This document shows, piece by piece, positions 1 to 8,778 of a DNA stretch of 64,000 nucleotides; position 1 is the stretch's first letter, and the number at the start of each line of letters is the position of its first letter. The notes beneath the pieces are model-generated. The model was not told the DNA's origin and did not search any database. It saw only the letters and a list, made by a program, of their open reading frames with translations. The stretch covers positions 124,001 to 188,000 of the forward strand of contig NZ_RZMZ01000016.1 in NCBI RefSeq assembly GCF_003992675.1. The letters are read 5' to 3'. Source of the stretch: Flagellimonas marinaquae. Its GTDB lineage: Bacteria; Bacteroidota; Bacteroidia; Flavobacteriales; Flavobacteriaceae. A program made the translations under genes and the position numbers.

Positions 1-404
1 CTGTGCATCAATGGAAGCCTATCGAGAACATGGGAGAGACCAAGGAAGCCTTTAAGTGGGTCAACCAGATCATGTCCACCAAGCTTATGAAGCTTTATGA
101 GGATGATTATGCGAATTTGGCCCTCTCAATCATGCAATGGAACAATATTCATCACCTCCCCGTGGAAAACGGGAAAGGTGAGCTCGTTGGCTTGCTTACC
201 TGGAGCCATATCGAAAAGTTTGAGCAATTGGACAAGAAGGGAGCCAGGGTAGGGGATATCATGGTGAAGGATGTTATCACCATAACGCCCAAAACTGAGA
301 TAAGCAAAGCAAAATCATTGATGGACGAGTACAAAATTGGATGTTTGCCCATCTGTGTGGACACACATATTGTGGGGATCATCAGTAAAGTTGATTTGAA
401 GTAG
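1..404 (+). CDS. CBS-domain protein, C-terminal part (5' end outside window)
   Basis: The reading frame is open to the left edge, so only the last ~134 residues are present. The visible part is a tandem CBS pair: the first repeat covers roughly residues 24-75 (IMSTKLMKLYEDDYANLALS, then LPVENGKGELVGLLTW) and the second roughly residues 83-133 (VGDIMVKDVITITPKTEISK, ending in GIISKVDLK). CBS pairs usually bind adenine nucleotides and regulate an attached domain. The stop is one base before the ATG of the aspartoacylase-like gene, so the two are very likely co-translated. In related marine bacteria such CBS tails can follow a glutamate-cysteine-ligase-like (GCS2) domain beside a deacylase and a RimK-type ATP-grasp ligase. 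That is recalled family context, and the enzymatic part cannot be seen here. Confidence 0.85.
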   Translation, partial: VHQWKPIENMGETKEAFKWVNQIMSTKLMKLYEDDYANLALSIMQWNNIHHLPVENGKGELVGLLTWSHIEKFEQLDKKGARVGDIMVKDVITITPKTEISKAKSLMDEYKIGCLPICVDTHIVGIISKVDLK

Positions 405-405
405 T

Positions 406-1608
406 ATGGTATTGGTTCATAGCACGGCATTGGATGAAACGGTAAAAATTGATAGGGTCATTGATCATATTCGTGGAAGACCGGGAGGTCCTACCGTTGT
501 TTTTTTTGGTGGGGTACACGGTAACGAAACAGCTGGGGTTTTCGCATTAAAGGAAGTTTTTAAAGAGCTTAAATCGAACAATGTCCCTATTGATGGTGAG
601 ATTTATGCGATATCTGGAAACTTGGGAGCGCTCACTACAAGACAACGGTTCCAGGACGAGGATTTGAACAGGATCTGGTTTTCGGAACGAATCACAAGGA
701 TTGTGGAGAAAAAGGAGATTCACAATAAGGAAGAAAAAGAACTCCATGACTTGTATGTTCTGATAGATTCCATCCTGGAAACAGGAAACCCTCCCTTTTA
801 TTTCTTAGATCTGCATACCACCTCGGGTGATACATCACCGTTTATGGTGCTCAACGATAGTTTGTTGAACCGCACCTATGCGTCGCATTACCCATTGCCC
901 ATTATATTGGGGATTGAGGAGTATTTAAAAGGAGCCCTATTGAGTTATATCAACGAGTTGGGTTATGTGTCGTTAGGTTTTGAAAGCGGGCAGCATGACG
1001 ATGATAAGGCAGTGCATAATTGCATTGAGTTTGTGCGGTATTCCTTGGCGTTGGTCGAATCGATGCCCGTTTCTTCCGAAAAACTTAAGGAATTAAAAGA
1101 AACTGTTGCCGGATTCAGTGTTCCGCGTCACCGGTTTTTTGAGATTTATCATCAGCATGATATTGGTCCCGATACAACCTTTGAAATGTATCCTGGTTAT
1201 GTCAATTTTCAAAAGGTACCCAAAGGCGCTCCGTTGGCTTCGGTGGATGGAGTAGCTCTCAAAACCACAAAAACCCGACAGATTTTTATGCCGCTCTATC
1301 AAAAACAGGGGAATGAAGGATTCTATTTTATTCGCCCAATTCCCCAATTTGTATTGTGGCTTTCCAAAAAGCTACGAAGGTTTAAGGTAGACCATATTTT
1401 GGTAAAACTTCCGGGAGTTTCTTGGGCTGACAATAACAAGGACACTTTGTTGATAGACCTCCGTATTGCCCGGTTTTTTGCCAAGCCCTTTCTGCACCTA
1501 TTGGGTTATAGGGCCCGCAGGTACGACCACGCGCACCTCATCGCCAAGAACAGGGAAAGTGCCTCTAAATCTCACGAGTATAGCAAAACCACTTGGTTTA
1601 GGCCATAA
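406..1608 (+). CDS. Succinylglutamate desuccinylase / aspartoacylase family zinc hydrolase
   Basis: A 400-residue protein of the M14-like AstE/AspA family, which removes acyl groups from N-acyl amino acids or amides. The zinc-binding pattern is intact: GGVHGNETAG gives H38 and E41, and FLDLHTTSGDTSP gives H137. The substrate-binding DEDLNRIW follows at about residue 84. The usual N-terminal catalytic domain is followed by a C-terminal region (about 240-400) resembling the family's beta domain. The start ATG lies one base after the stop of the CBS gene, which implies coupling. No signal peptide is visible, so it is probably cytosolic. The true substrate is unknown. With a CBS/amidoligase partner it could hydrolyse an acylated peptide-like metabolite rather than succinylglutamate, since no arginine-degradation (ast) genes are nearby. 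Confidence 0.85.
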   Translation: MVLVHSTALDETVKIDRVIDHIRGRPGGPTVVFFGGVHGNETAGVFALKEVFKELKSNNVPIDGEIYAISGNLGALTTRQRFQDEDLNRIWFSERITRIVEKKEIHNKEEKELHDLYVLIDSILETGNPPFYFLDLHTTSGDTSPFMVLNDSLLNRTYASHYPLPIILGIEEYLKGALLSYINELGYVSLGFESGQHDDDKAVHNCIEFVRYSLALVESMPVSSEKLKELKETVAGFSVPRHRFFEIYHQHDIGPDTTFEMYPGYVNFQKVPKGAPLASVDGVALKTTKTRQIFMPLYQKQGNEGFYFIRPIPQFVLWLSKKLRRFKVDHILVKLPGVSWADNNKDTLLIDLRIARFFAKPFLHLLGYRARRYDHAHLIAKNRESASKSHEYSKTTWFRP

Positions 1609-1611
1609 AAA

Positions 1612-1639
1612 AAAGGCCCAAGAACTGTCTTGGACCTTT
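1612..1639 (-). terminator. Rho-independent terminator of the tonB gene
   Basis: The arms AAAGGCCCAAGA and TCTTGGACCTTT form a 12-bp stem with one mismatch/wobble and a 4-nt loop. The run of eight A on the plus strand at 1607-1614 gives the U-tract for the minus-strand transcript. It sits between two convergent genes. Confidence 0.75.
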
Positions 1640-1660
1640 AGGTATAAAGGATAGTTGGCT

Positions 1661-2392
1661 TTAATTTGCTTTCATGACAAAGTTGATGGGAATGCTGTAT
1701 TTAACACTTACGGCCTTACCTCTTTGCTCGCCAGGCTTCACTTTGGGCAAGGAAGCGATGATACGCTCCGCTTCTTTTTCCAAAAGTTTGTCCGGACCTC
1801 TTTTTTGTATGTTGGTCACCCGGCCTTTGGAATCAATCACAAATTGAAGATATACCCTTCCGGTAATGCCCATATCCAAGGCGGCTGGGGGATAGGAAAA
1901 GTTCTTTTTGATATGCTCTTGAACTTTCTGATTAAAACACTCTTTTCGTTCAGCTTGGCTTTGAAGGTTTTCACAGCCCGGGAACACAGGTACATTTTCA
2001 ATAACGGCAAAGGGTATTACTATGTCCTCTTCGACCTCTTCTACATTTACATCCTCGATGCTTACCACGGCATCCTCGATAAAGGTCTCTTGGCTACTCT
2101 CGGTGCTCTCTATTACGGTCTCTTTTACATCTTCCACGTCCTCTACGATCTCAATGACATCAGGAGCTGATGGCGGTGGTGGAGGCGGTGCGGTGCGGAT
2201 TACTTCTGTAATGGGTACATCTTCCTTAAGTTCGTCGGTTACCTGTACAACTTCTGAAACTTTGGATTCCTCGTCATAGAACTTTACTTCAAAGGATTGC
2301 CATGTCATAAACAATACGGAAGTAAGTCCTATCATAAAATAAAGACTGCTATTTCGTCCTATTTCTGCGTTTGGGTTCTTTTTTGGTTTCAT
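1661..2392 (-). CDS. Energy transducer TonB
   Basis: A 243-residue TonB protein that transmits the proton-motive force from ExbB/ExbD to outer-membrane receptors. It has one N-terminal membrane anchor (about residues 15-32, SSLYFMIGLTSVLFMTWQSF), a proline run (PPPPPP, about residue 70), and a long Glu/Val-rich acidic periplasmic spacer (about 80-130). The TonB C-terminal domain covers about 160-243, with the typical YPPAALDMGITGRVYLQFVI stretch and a final SIPINFVM strand. The spacer is acidic rather than the usual Pro/Lys-rich type, which is common in Bacteroidota. No exb genes are adjacent. The ExbB/ExbD set of this window lies 23 kb away, so this TonB may work with that set or with another one. 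Confidence 0.92.
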   Translation of the reverse strand: MKPKKNPNAEIGRNSSLYFMIGLTSVLFMTWQSFEVKFYDEESKVSEVVQVTDELKEDVPITEVIRTAPPPPPPSAPDVIEIVEDVEDVKETVIESTESSQETFIEDAVVSIEDVNVEEVEEDIVIPFAVIENVPVFPGCENLQSQAERKECFNQKVQEHIKKNFSYPPAALDMGITGRVYLQFVIDSKGRVTNIQKRGPDKLLEKEAERIIASLPKVKPGEQRGKAVSVKYSIPINFVMKAN

Positions 2393-2502
2393 GACTTCTA
2401 CTATTTAACTCTGTTAAAGGTAGCCTTCTTCAGTAACGCAAAATATGATAATAATCAGTTTTTGATAGGAGTAAGAATTTTGCTTTCAGAAAGTTACATA
2501 GG

Positions 2503-3216
2503 TCAATCCGTCAAAAGTGCCATATCCTTTTGGGTAAGATCAATAAAGAAAGAGATACTTAATCGTATCATATGGTCGCTGGAATTACTGAATTTATGAT
2601 TGAAGTATCCGATGTCTGCCTTGATTTCCTTGCTCATCTGACGACCGAAACCAACAAACACTCGATTTTGGTTAAATATATCTCCGTCCATACTAAGAAA
2701 CAGTTCGTCAAAGGCTTTAAAATAGAAACCATTTTGGATAGGTCGAACATATTGTAGCCGGTATCGAACCCTATTATTTACCTCTGGCGCCTCACCGCCG
2801 ATCCAACGCCTATTCTCAAATCGTATCCGATGGGAAAATGAATTATCGTTGAATTTGGAATTTAAAGTGTATTCACCGTACAGCCAGAGCTGATTGGTAT
2901 TTGCTACGGTATTGGTTTCCAAATAAGAATTGGAGTTGAGCAGGGCAAACCCACCAGTAAGTTCTGAGTTTTGACCTGTTTGATACGAAGCGCCCGTCCT
3001 AAAGAAGAAAAATCCATACCTGTCCAGCATGTGGTGGTGCCGAATGATGCCTACAGCCGGTATGCTCCAATCTTCATGTACCTTGGCTGTGCCACACAGT
3101 AATAGCCATGAGCCATACTCGTTTTCTTCAGGATGCTGTGCGAGAAGCGATTGGGATAGCAGGACGGAACATATAAAGGAACAAACCCATCCAAAAAAAT
3201 ACTTTGCAAACCCCAT
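2503..3216 (-). CDS. DUF2490 outer-membrane protein
   Basis: A 237-residue protein from the ATG at 3216; a TTG 30 bases upstream is possible but less likely. It starts with a clear signal peptide (MGFAKYFFGWVCSFICSVLL, cleaved after about SLLAQ). The rest is an alternating pattern of aromatic and polar residues typical of a beta-barrel and matches the DUF2490 family: WLYGEYTLNSKFNDNSFSHR, NRVRYRLQYVRP, and a C-terminal strand ending IRLSISFFIDL. Members are predicted outer-membrane barrels with no established function. It stands between tonB and the ROK kinase, with about 110 bases to tonB, so it need not be in one operon with either. Confidence 0.8.
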   Translation of the reverse strand: MGFAKYFFGWVCSFICSVLLSQSLLAQHPEENEYGSWLLLCGTAKVHEDWSIPAVGIIRHHHMLDRYGFFFFRTGASYQTGQNSELTGGFALLNSNSYLETNTVANTNQLWLYGEYTLNSKFNDNSFSHRIRFENRRWIGGEAPEVNNRVRYRLQYVRPIQNGFYFKAFDELFLSMDGDIFNQNRVFVGFGRQMSKEIKADIGYFNHKFSNSSDHMIRLSISFFIDLTQKDMALLTD

Positions 3217-3321
3217 GGTCAATCGTTTTTGATTGTTGGAGTACAAAGTTTTTCATTAAAATGCTCGACAAAGTATGACGCATGTCATAGAATGACTTTT
3301 TCAATAAAAAAGTGGTGCAGC

Positions 3322-4290
3322 TTAGGCTTGTTTTTTCTTTTCATTTTCCCAGATGAGGGCTGCAGCACCACAGATGGCGGCAGTTTTGCCCTCCATGCTC
3401 GAATGTAGCAGCTTTACCTTGCCCTTGTACACATCTAGTAGGAATCCGTTGAAATATTTTTCCAAAGGCGTCATGATCCATTTACCGCTATTGGTGAGTC
3501 CGCCCATTAAAATAAACGCTTCTGGTTGGGTAAAAGCGGTGAAATTGGCCAGTGCCTGCGCCATGATGCGAGCGGTATAGTCGAACGCCTTTAGGGCAAT
3601 CTCATCCCCTTCCTCCGCAGCTTGGGTAATGTCCTCCCCATGTAAATCGTTGTAGGCAATATCCCTAAAACGGCTATCTACCAAGTATTTGCTCTGCATA
3701 AACATTACCGTTCGCTTAAGGCCGGTAGCGGAAACATAGGCTTCCAATCCGCCCTTTACACCCAATCCGGTCAATCTCCCATCGCCCATGGTCATGTCCA
3801 CATGGCCCAATTCGCCTGCAAAGCCATCATACCCATCAATCAACTGACCGTTGGCCACAATCCCCGCACCAAAACCGGTACCGAGGGTGATCACGATAAA
3901 ATCGGTCATGTTCTTGGCGCCCCCAAATAGCATTTCGCCTAGTGCAGCTGCACTGGCATCGTTCATGATACGTATGGGCATGGGCATGCGCTTTTTTAAC
4001 TTCTCTACCAAGGGAACGGTGCCCTTCCACAATAAATTACTGGCATTTTCAATAGTACCGTTTTTGCTGGAGGCATTGGGTGCGCCAATGCCGCAGCCAA
4101 TCACATTGGCCTCTTGTCCCAATTGGGCCAATAACTCATCGGAGGTAGACTTTATTTTGTTCAAATACTCTTCCAAATTGGGGAAATCCTTCGTTCTAAA
4201 AAAGGTTTGTTCGTGGCATACACCCTGTTCATCAACAAGGCCTATCTTGGTTTTGGTACCACCAATGTCTATCCCAATGACTAAATCCAT
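3322..4290 (-). CDS. ROK family sugar kinase (glucokinase-like) without the zinc cysteines
   Basis: A 322-residue ROK protein without a DNA-binding domain, so a kinase rather than a repressor. It probably phosphorylates glucose or an N-acetylated hexose. Visible motifs are the N-terminal phosphate loop GIDIGGTKTKIG (residues 6-17), the catalytic Asp in IMNDASAAALGE (D111), and the second phosphate loop LGTGFGAGIV (136-145). In most ROK kinases the His of GELGH is followed by a CxCGxxGC zinc knuckle. Here His163 is kept, but the following stretch (about 164-182) has no cysteine at all, so the structural zinc site is absent or different. It is transcribed alone, divergent from the universal stress gene. 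Confidence 0.88.
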   Translation of the reverse strand: MDLVIGIDIGGTKTKIGLVDEQGVCHEQTFFRTKDFPNLEEYLNKIKSTSDELLAQLGQEANVIGCGIGAPNASSKNGTIENASNLLWKGTVPLVEKLKKRMPMPIRIMNDASAAALGEMLFGGAKNMTDFIVITLGTGFGAGIVANGQLIDGYDGFAGELGHVDMTMGDGRLTGLGVKGGLEAYVSATGLKRTVMFMQSKYLVDSRFRDIAYNDLHGEDITQAAEEGDEIALKAFDYTARIMAQALANFTAFTQPEAFILMGGLTNSGKWIMTPLEKYFNGFLLDVYKGKVKLLHSSMEGKTAAICGAAALIWENEKKKQA

Positions 4291-4445
4291 AACTAAAGCG
4301 GTGTTGTTTTGCGGTTTTTAAATATAACCAAAAAAGGTGGCAATAAAATAACCCTCTCGACTTTTATAACGCCCGTTTTTTTGCTAATATCAAGGAAAAG
4401 TTGAAAATACTGACTTCTGTCATGTTTTAGGTCGAAGCCTGATTC

Positions 4446-4453
4446 TACTTTTG
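4446..4453 (+). promoter_or_regulatory. Promoter -7 box upstream of the universal stress gene
   Basis: TACTTTTG matches the Bacteroidota TAnnTTTG -7 element and lies 32 bases before the ATG at 4486. No clear -33 TTG is seen at ideal spacing. Confidence 0.5.
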
Positions 4454-4485
4454 AAAACAAATACAATTAATTAACAATCTTAGGT

Positions 4486-5277
4486 ATGAGCAGTTTAAAA
4501 AAAGTATTGATTCCATTTGATTTTTCTGAGGCATCGGTAAATGCCTTGGAGTATGTCGTCAATTTTATAGGCACCCAAAGGTCGATTGGTATTTTAGGCC
4601 TTTACGTGGGCACCATGCCCTTGAGCGAAGCGGATAACGAAAAGCTCCGCAAGGAGTTTTCGCAATTGTTGGATTCGTTCAATACAAAGTTGAAGGTTTC
4701 TCCTGAGTTCACTACAGATACAGGGGAAGTGATCAGCACCATTCTTTCGGTCCAGGAAAAGAGCAATGCCGATTTGATCATGATGGGCACCATGGGTGAT
4801 AAAATCACCGATGAGGCTATCACCAATACATCAAAATTGGTTTTAAAGGCAGATTGTCCGGTCCTCGCCATTCCCTATGGCACAGGAATAAAGGAGCCCC
4901 AGAACATCGCACTTGTGATGGGAGGAGAAAAAATTGAGGATAAAGCGGTGTTGGAAACCCTGTTGGACATGGCTCGCTCTTTTGATGCCAGGATTCATGT
5001 GTTGACCATTTATAAAGAATCCATATACGATGAGGAGGCCATTAAGGAATCCAATGAAAACCTGTTGCAGTACTATTTGGAGCATTTTTATGCGGACCAT
5101 ACCTTTATTAAAAGTGAGGATGTGGAGCAAGGGATATTGGACTACATCAAAGAGAAAAAGATTGATATGTTGACCATATTGCCCCGTAACCACACCGAAA
5201 AAAGTACACCTTCGGAAGGTAGGCTCACAAAACTGTTGACCCTGCACTCCGAGATTCCGGTGCTGGCACTGGACTAA
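4486..5277 (+). CDS. Universal stress protein, tandem UspA domains
   Basis: A 263-residue cytosolic protein with two UspA-type folds (about 1-135 and 138-263). The first opens with KKVLIPFDFSEASVNALEYV. It contains the glycine-rich segment IMMGTMGDK (about residue 105), which in ATP-binding members contacts the nucleotide (GxxGx9GS). Here the GS end is replaced by a Thr/Asn segment, so ATP binding is uncertain. The second domain is more diverged. Its stop is 18 bases before the SLC13 permease, suggesting co-transcription with the carbon-metabolism genes downstream. USPs commonly respond to energy or nutrient stress. Confidence 0.88.
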   Translation: MSSLKKVLIPFDFSEASVNALEYVVNFIGTQRSIGILGLYVGTMPLSEADNEKLRKEFSQLLDSFNTKLKVSPEFTTDTGEVISTILSVQEKSNADLIMMGTMGDKITDEAITNTSKLVLKADCPVLAIPYGTGIKEPQNIALVMGGEKIEDKAVLETLLDMARSFDARIHVLTIYKESIYDEEAIKESNENLLQYYLEHFYADHTFIKSEDVEQGILDYIKEKKIDMLTILPRNHTEKSTPSEGRLTKLLTLHSEIPVLALD

Positions 5278-5295
5278 CCCTTTGAAATATCTAGC

Positions 5296-7131
5296 ATGCT
5301 GCCACTGCTGATTATTCTTGGAATTACCATCATATTGTTTATATGGGGCAAATTCCCGCCCGATGTTGTGGCTCTCATGGCCATGTTATCGCTCTTTTTG
5401 ACCGGTATTTTAGACCTTGGCGAAACCTTGGCGGGATTCAGTAATCCCACCGTAATTATGATTGCAGCCCTTTTCATCATTGGTGAAGGGCTCTCCAGAA
5501 CAGGATGGACTGCTATGGCCGGACAGTTTTTTGTGAAATGGGCACGTAGGAATGTTTCCCGACTTTTGGTGATCGTCACCTTAGGGTCCAGTCTGTTATC
5601 GGGATTTGTTAGCAATACGGGAACCGTGGCAGCTTTGCTGCCAGTAACCGTCACTGCCGCATGGAACGCAGGCACTCTGCCTTCAAAATTGTTGATTCCA
5701 GTGGCCTTCGGTTCCAATACGGGCGGATTGTTGACCCTGACAGGGACACCGCCCAATATTATTGTGAGCAATGCCTTGGCCCAAAATGGTTTTACGGGCT
5801 TTTCGTTCTTTGAATTTGGATTGATAGGAGTGCCATTGCTCCTTATCTCTATCCTTTATTTTCGATATGTTGGCCACAGGCTGCTTCCCGAACATCGGAC
5901 GAACAACAAACCCATGGCCATTGATCAGGAAATGCATAAGTGGATCGAAAATTACAGTATCGGGGACAACCTATATCGTCTACGAATTCGTTCCATGTCG
6001 CAATTGATCAACACCAAGATTGGGGATTGGAATTTTGAATCGGAACATAAGGTATCCGTAATGAGGCTAAAACGAAGACATCCCAACAAGCTCCAAAGGA
6101 TTCCCCAATTTGTGGAAATGCCGGGCTTGGATACGGAAATGCGATATCACGATATCATTACCGTAAAGGGCGAGCCCGAGGATGTGGATAAGTTGGTCTT
6201 GAAGTTTCATTTGGGTGTAATCCCGTTGAAACCCGAGAAGGATATGCTCAAAAAAGAGTTGATCAACCAAGAGGTGGGCATGGCAGAAATGATCATTACC
6301 CCAAAATCGGTTTTTGTTGGGAAAACAGTACCCTTAGGCCACTACCTCAAACAGGCAGGAGTGCAGCTTTTGGCAGTTTCGAGGGATAATGCCCCATTAA
6401 TGGGAAAAATCAAGATCAAAGCAGGTGATGCCTTTGTAATCAGGGGGCAGTGGGAAAACATTATTGCCCTGAAATCCGTGTATGAGAACTTGGTGATATC
6501 GGGAAGTCCGGAAGCACTGTCCAAAAACGTAGACCAATTGACCACCAAGAGTTACATTGCCTTGGGCACTTTGGTGTTGATGGTCCTTCTCTTGGTGCTG
6601 AATGTATTGCCGGGTGCCATGGCGGCCCTCATATGTGCAGGGATAATGATGTTGACCGGATGTGTGCCCATTTCCAAGGCATACCAAGGGATAAGTTGGA
6701 CCAGTGTGGTGATGATTGCTGCCATGATTCCCATGGGATTGGCGTTGCAAAAAACAGGGGTGGCTCAACTTGCCGCAGAAAGTCTGGTAAGCAGTTTGGG
6801 AAGCATCCATCCGGTGGCCTTATTGGCTGGAATTTTCCTGTTGACCGCAGCCTTTAGTCAAACCATCAACAATTCGGCAACTGCGGTGTTGATGGCGCCG
6901 ATAGCCATCATTGCTTCGACCACATTGGGAGTTTCGCCAAAACCCTTTATGATCGCGGTAGCCGTGAGTGCATCTACGGCATTTTTGACCCCGGTAGGCA
7001 CTACCACAAACGCTATGGTGATGGTGGCGGGAGGATATAAATTTATAGATTATGTAAAAGTGGGCGGCCCGTTGCTCCTGCTTTTCTTTATAGCAACATT
7101 AGTATTGGTTCCATGGATATGGAGCTTCTAA
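5296..7131 (+). CDS. SLC13-family permease with internal RCK/TrkA-C domains
   Basis: A 611-residue inner-membrane transporter of the DASS/SLC13 ion-transporter superfamily. The two membrane halves (about 1-195 and 410-611) are each rich in hydrophobic helices and hold the repeated SNT/NNS motifs: SGFVSNTGTVAALLPVTV and FGSNTGGLLTLTGTPPNII in the first, FSQTINNSATAVLMAPIA and LTPVGTTTNAMV in the second. Between them lie two soluble TrkA-C (RCK_C) regions (about 215-300 and 305-395), for example DIITVKGEPEDVDKLVLKF. Such proteins carry dicarboxylates, sulfate or other anions with Na+. Position directly before PEP carboxykinase (18 bases) favours C4-dicarboxylate import feeding gluconeogenesis, but the substrate is not proven. 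Confidence 0.85.
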   Translation: MLPLLIILGITIILFIWGKFPPDVVALMAMLSLFLTGILDLGETLAGFSNPTVIMIAALFIIGEGLSRTGWTAMAGQFFVKWARRNVSRLLVIVTLGSSLLSGFVSNTGTVAALLPVTVTAAWNAGTLPSKLLIPVAFGSNTGGLLTLTGTPPNIIVSNALAQNGFTGFSFFEFGLIGVPLLLISILYFRYVGHRLLPEHRTNNKPMAIDQEMHKWIENYSIGDNLYRLRIRSMSQLINTKIGDWNFESEHKVSVMRLKRRHPNKLQRIPQFVEMPGLDTEMRYHDIITVKGEPEDVDKLVLKFHLGVIPLKPEKDMLKKELINQEVGMAEMIITPKSVFVGKTVPLGHYLKQAGVQLLAVSRDNAPLMGKIKIKAGDAFVIRGQWENIIALKSVYENLVISGSPEALSKNVDQLTTKSYIALGTLVLMVLLLVLNVLPGAMAALICAGIMMLTGCVPISKAYQGISWTSVVMIAAMIPMGLALQKTGVAQLAAESLVSSLGSIHPVALLAGIFLLTAAFSQTINNSATAVLMAPIAIIASTTLGVSPKPFMIAVAVSASTAFLTPVGTTTNAMVMVAGGYKFIDYVKVGGPLLLLFFIATLVLVPWIWSF

Positions 7132-7149
7132 CCATTAAAATCGAAAGAT

Positions 7150-8766
7150 ATGAGCACAAACAAAGATCTTGGTAAGTACGGATTAAAAAATGTCACGGCG
7201 CAATGGAACCTGGACGCGGAGACATTACAACGACTGACTGTGGAAAAAGGTATGGGTGTAGAAACCGAAAATGGCACTCTATGCATCAATACCGGAAAAT
7301 TTACTGGACGTTCTCCGAAGGACCGTTTTTTGGTGAAGGACGATTACACAAAGGACAAGGTATGGTGGGGCAGGATCAATAAGGCCGTTTCACCCGAAAA
7401 CTTTGATAAATTATATGATGAGGTGGTCAACTATCTTAGCGGAAAGGAAGTTTTTGTCCGAGATGCTGCGGTATGCGCCGATCCCAAATATAAGATGAAC
7501 GTAAGAACCATTACGGAATACCCATGGTCCAACTACTTCATCAAAAACATGTTCTTGAGATTGGATGAAAGCGAATTGGAGAATTTTGAAGAAGAGTGGT
7601 TGGTATTGTGCGCTCCAGGGTATGAGACAGACAAGCCAGCCGAACACGGAATTTTGAGCGGAAACTTTTCTATACTTAACTTCACCAAAAAAATTGCCTT
7701 GGTGGCTGGTTCGGCCTACACAGGAGAGATGAAAAAGGGTATTTTTTCTGCTCTGAATCTTATTCTTCCCACGGAAAAAGAGGTTTTGCCAATGCACTGC
7801 TCCGCCAATGTTGGCGAAGCTGGCGATACCGCCATTTTCTTCGGACTTTCCGGAACGGGAAAAACTACTTTGTCCGCTGACCCTGAGAGAAAACTTATCG
7901 GGGACGATGAGCACGGGTGGACCAAGGAGGATACCATATTCAATTTTGAGGGAGGATGCTATGCGAAGGTGATTGACCTGACCGAAGAAAAGGAACCCGA
8001 TATTTATAGGGCCATACGCCCAGGGGCACTCTTGGAAAACGTGGTGTTCAAAGAAGGCACCAAAGAAGTGGATTATTTTGATAGCACGATCACCCAAAAC
8101 ACTAGGGTAAGCTATCCCATTCATCATATCGACAACATTCAGGAGCCATCTTATGCTTCCAACCCCAAAAATATCTTTTTCTTAACTTGTGATGCCTTTG
8201 GCGTTTTGCCACCTGTCGCTAAATTGACCCCAGGTCAAGCAGCGTACCATTTCATTTCGGGCTATACGGCCAAGGTGGCGGGAACGGAAGCAGGGATTAC
8301 CGAGCCCGTCCCATCGTTCTCTGCCTGTTTTGGGGAGCCATTTATGCCTTTGCACCCAGCGGTATATGCCGAAATGTTGAGTGAAAAAATGAAGGCATCG
8401 GGAGCGAACGTTTGGTTAATCAATACCGGGTGGAGCGGCGGACCCTACGGAGTGGGATCCAGGATCAAGCTGAAATATACCAGAGCTATGATTTCTGCCA
8501 TCTTGGAAGGTAAATTGGATGATATTGATTATGATACACATCCCATTTTTGGCCTACATATGCCAAAGTATTGTCCCGGCGTTCCAACCGAAATTTTGGA
8601 CCCGATGAACACATGGCTGCAAAAAGGAGCCTATGTGAGCAAAGCAATACAGTTGGCACATTCGTTCCATATCAACTTTGATAAGTTTGCAAGCCAAGCT
8701 ACCGAAGAGATTATGAACGGTGGACCACTGATCGATTCGCACCATAGTTTGACAGAACACCTTTAA
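7150..8766 (+). CDS. pckA: Phosphoenolpyruvate carboxykinase (ATP)
   Basis: A 538-residue enzyme, the normal length for the ATP-dependent type, converting oxaloacetate and ATP to PEP, CO2 and ADP (first step of gluconeogenesis). The kinase-1a P-loop GLSGTGKTT (residues 232-240) and the metal-binding LIGDDEHGW (249-257) are intact, as are the substrate motif TGRSPKDRF (52-60) and the C-terminal NTGWSGGPYG adenine-binding loop. It lies 18 bases after the SLC13 permease and 12 bases before the phosphofructokinase, so the three are probably one transcript. In Bacteroidota this enzyme can also run in the carboxylating direction. Confidence 0.97.
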   Translation: MSTNKDLGKYGLKNVTAQWNLDAETLQRLTVEKGMGVETENGTLCINTGKFTGRSPKDRFLVKDDYTKDKVWWGRINKAVSPENFDKLYDEVVNYLSGKEVFVRDAAVCADPKYKMNVRTITEYPWSNYFIKNMFLRLDESELENFEEEWLVLCAPGYETDKPAEHGILSGNFSILNFTKKIALVAGSAYTGEMKKGIFSALNLILPTEKEVLPMHCSANVGEAGDTAIFFGLSGTGKTTLSADPERKLIGDDEHGWTKEDTIFNFEGGCYAKVIDLTEEKEPDIYRAIRPGALLENVVFKEGTKEVDYFDSTITQNTRVSYPIHHIDNIQEPSYASNPKNIFFLTCDAFGVLPPVAKLTPGQAAYHFISGYTAKVAGTEAGITEPVPSFSACFGEPFMPLHPAVYAEMLSEKMKASGANVWLINTGWSGGPYGVGSRIKLKYTRAMISAILEGKLDDIDYDTHPIFGLHMPKYCPGVPTEILDPMNTWLQKGAYVSKAIQLAHSFHINFDKFASQATEEIMNGGPLIDSHHSLTEHL

Positions 8767-8778
8767 CATATTATATAA

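Noticed and set aside
2022-2279. Plus-strand frame full of Ser/Thr opposite the TonB spacer
   Set aside because: Produced by the Glu/Val-rich and Pro-rich TonB spacer read backwards. No independent evidence.
7411-8127. A 238-residue frame on the minus strand inside pckA
   Set aside because: A shadow of a long, GC-balanced gene. The pckA reading is unambiguous and complete, and the antisense protein has no recognisable features.
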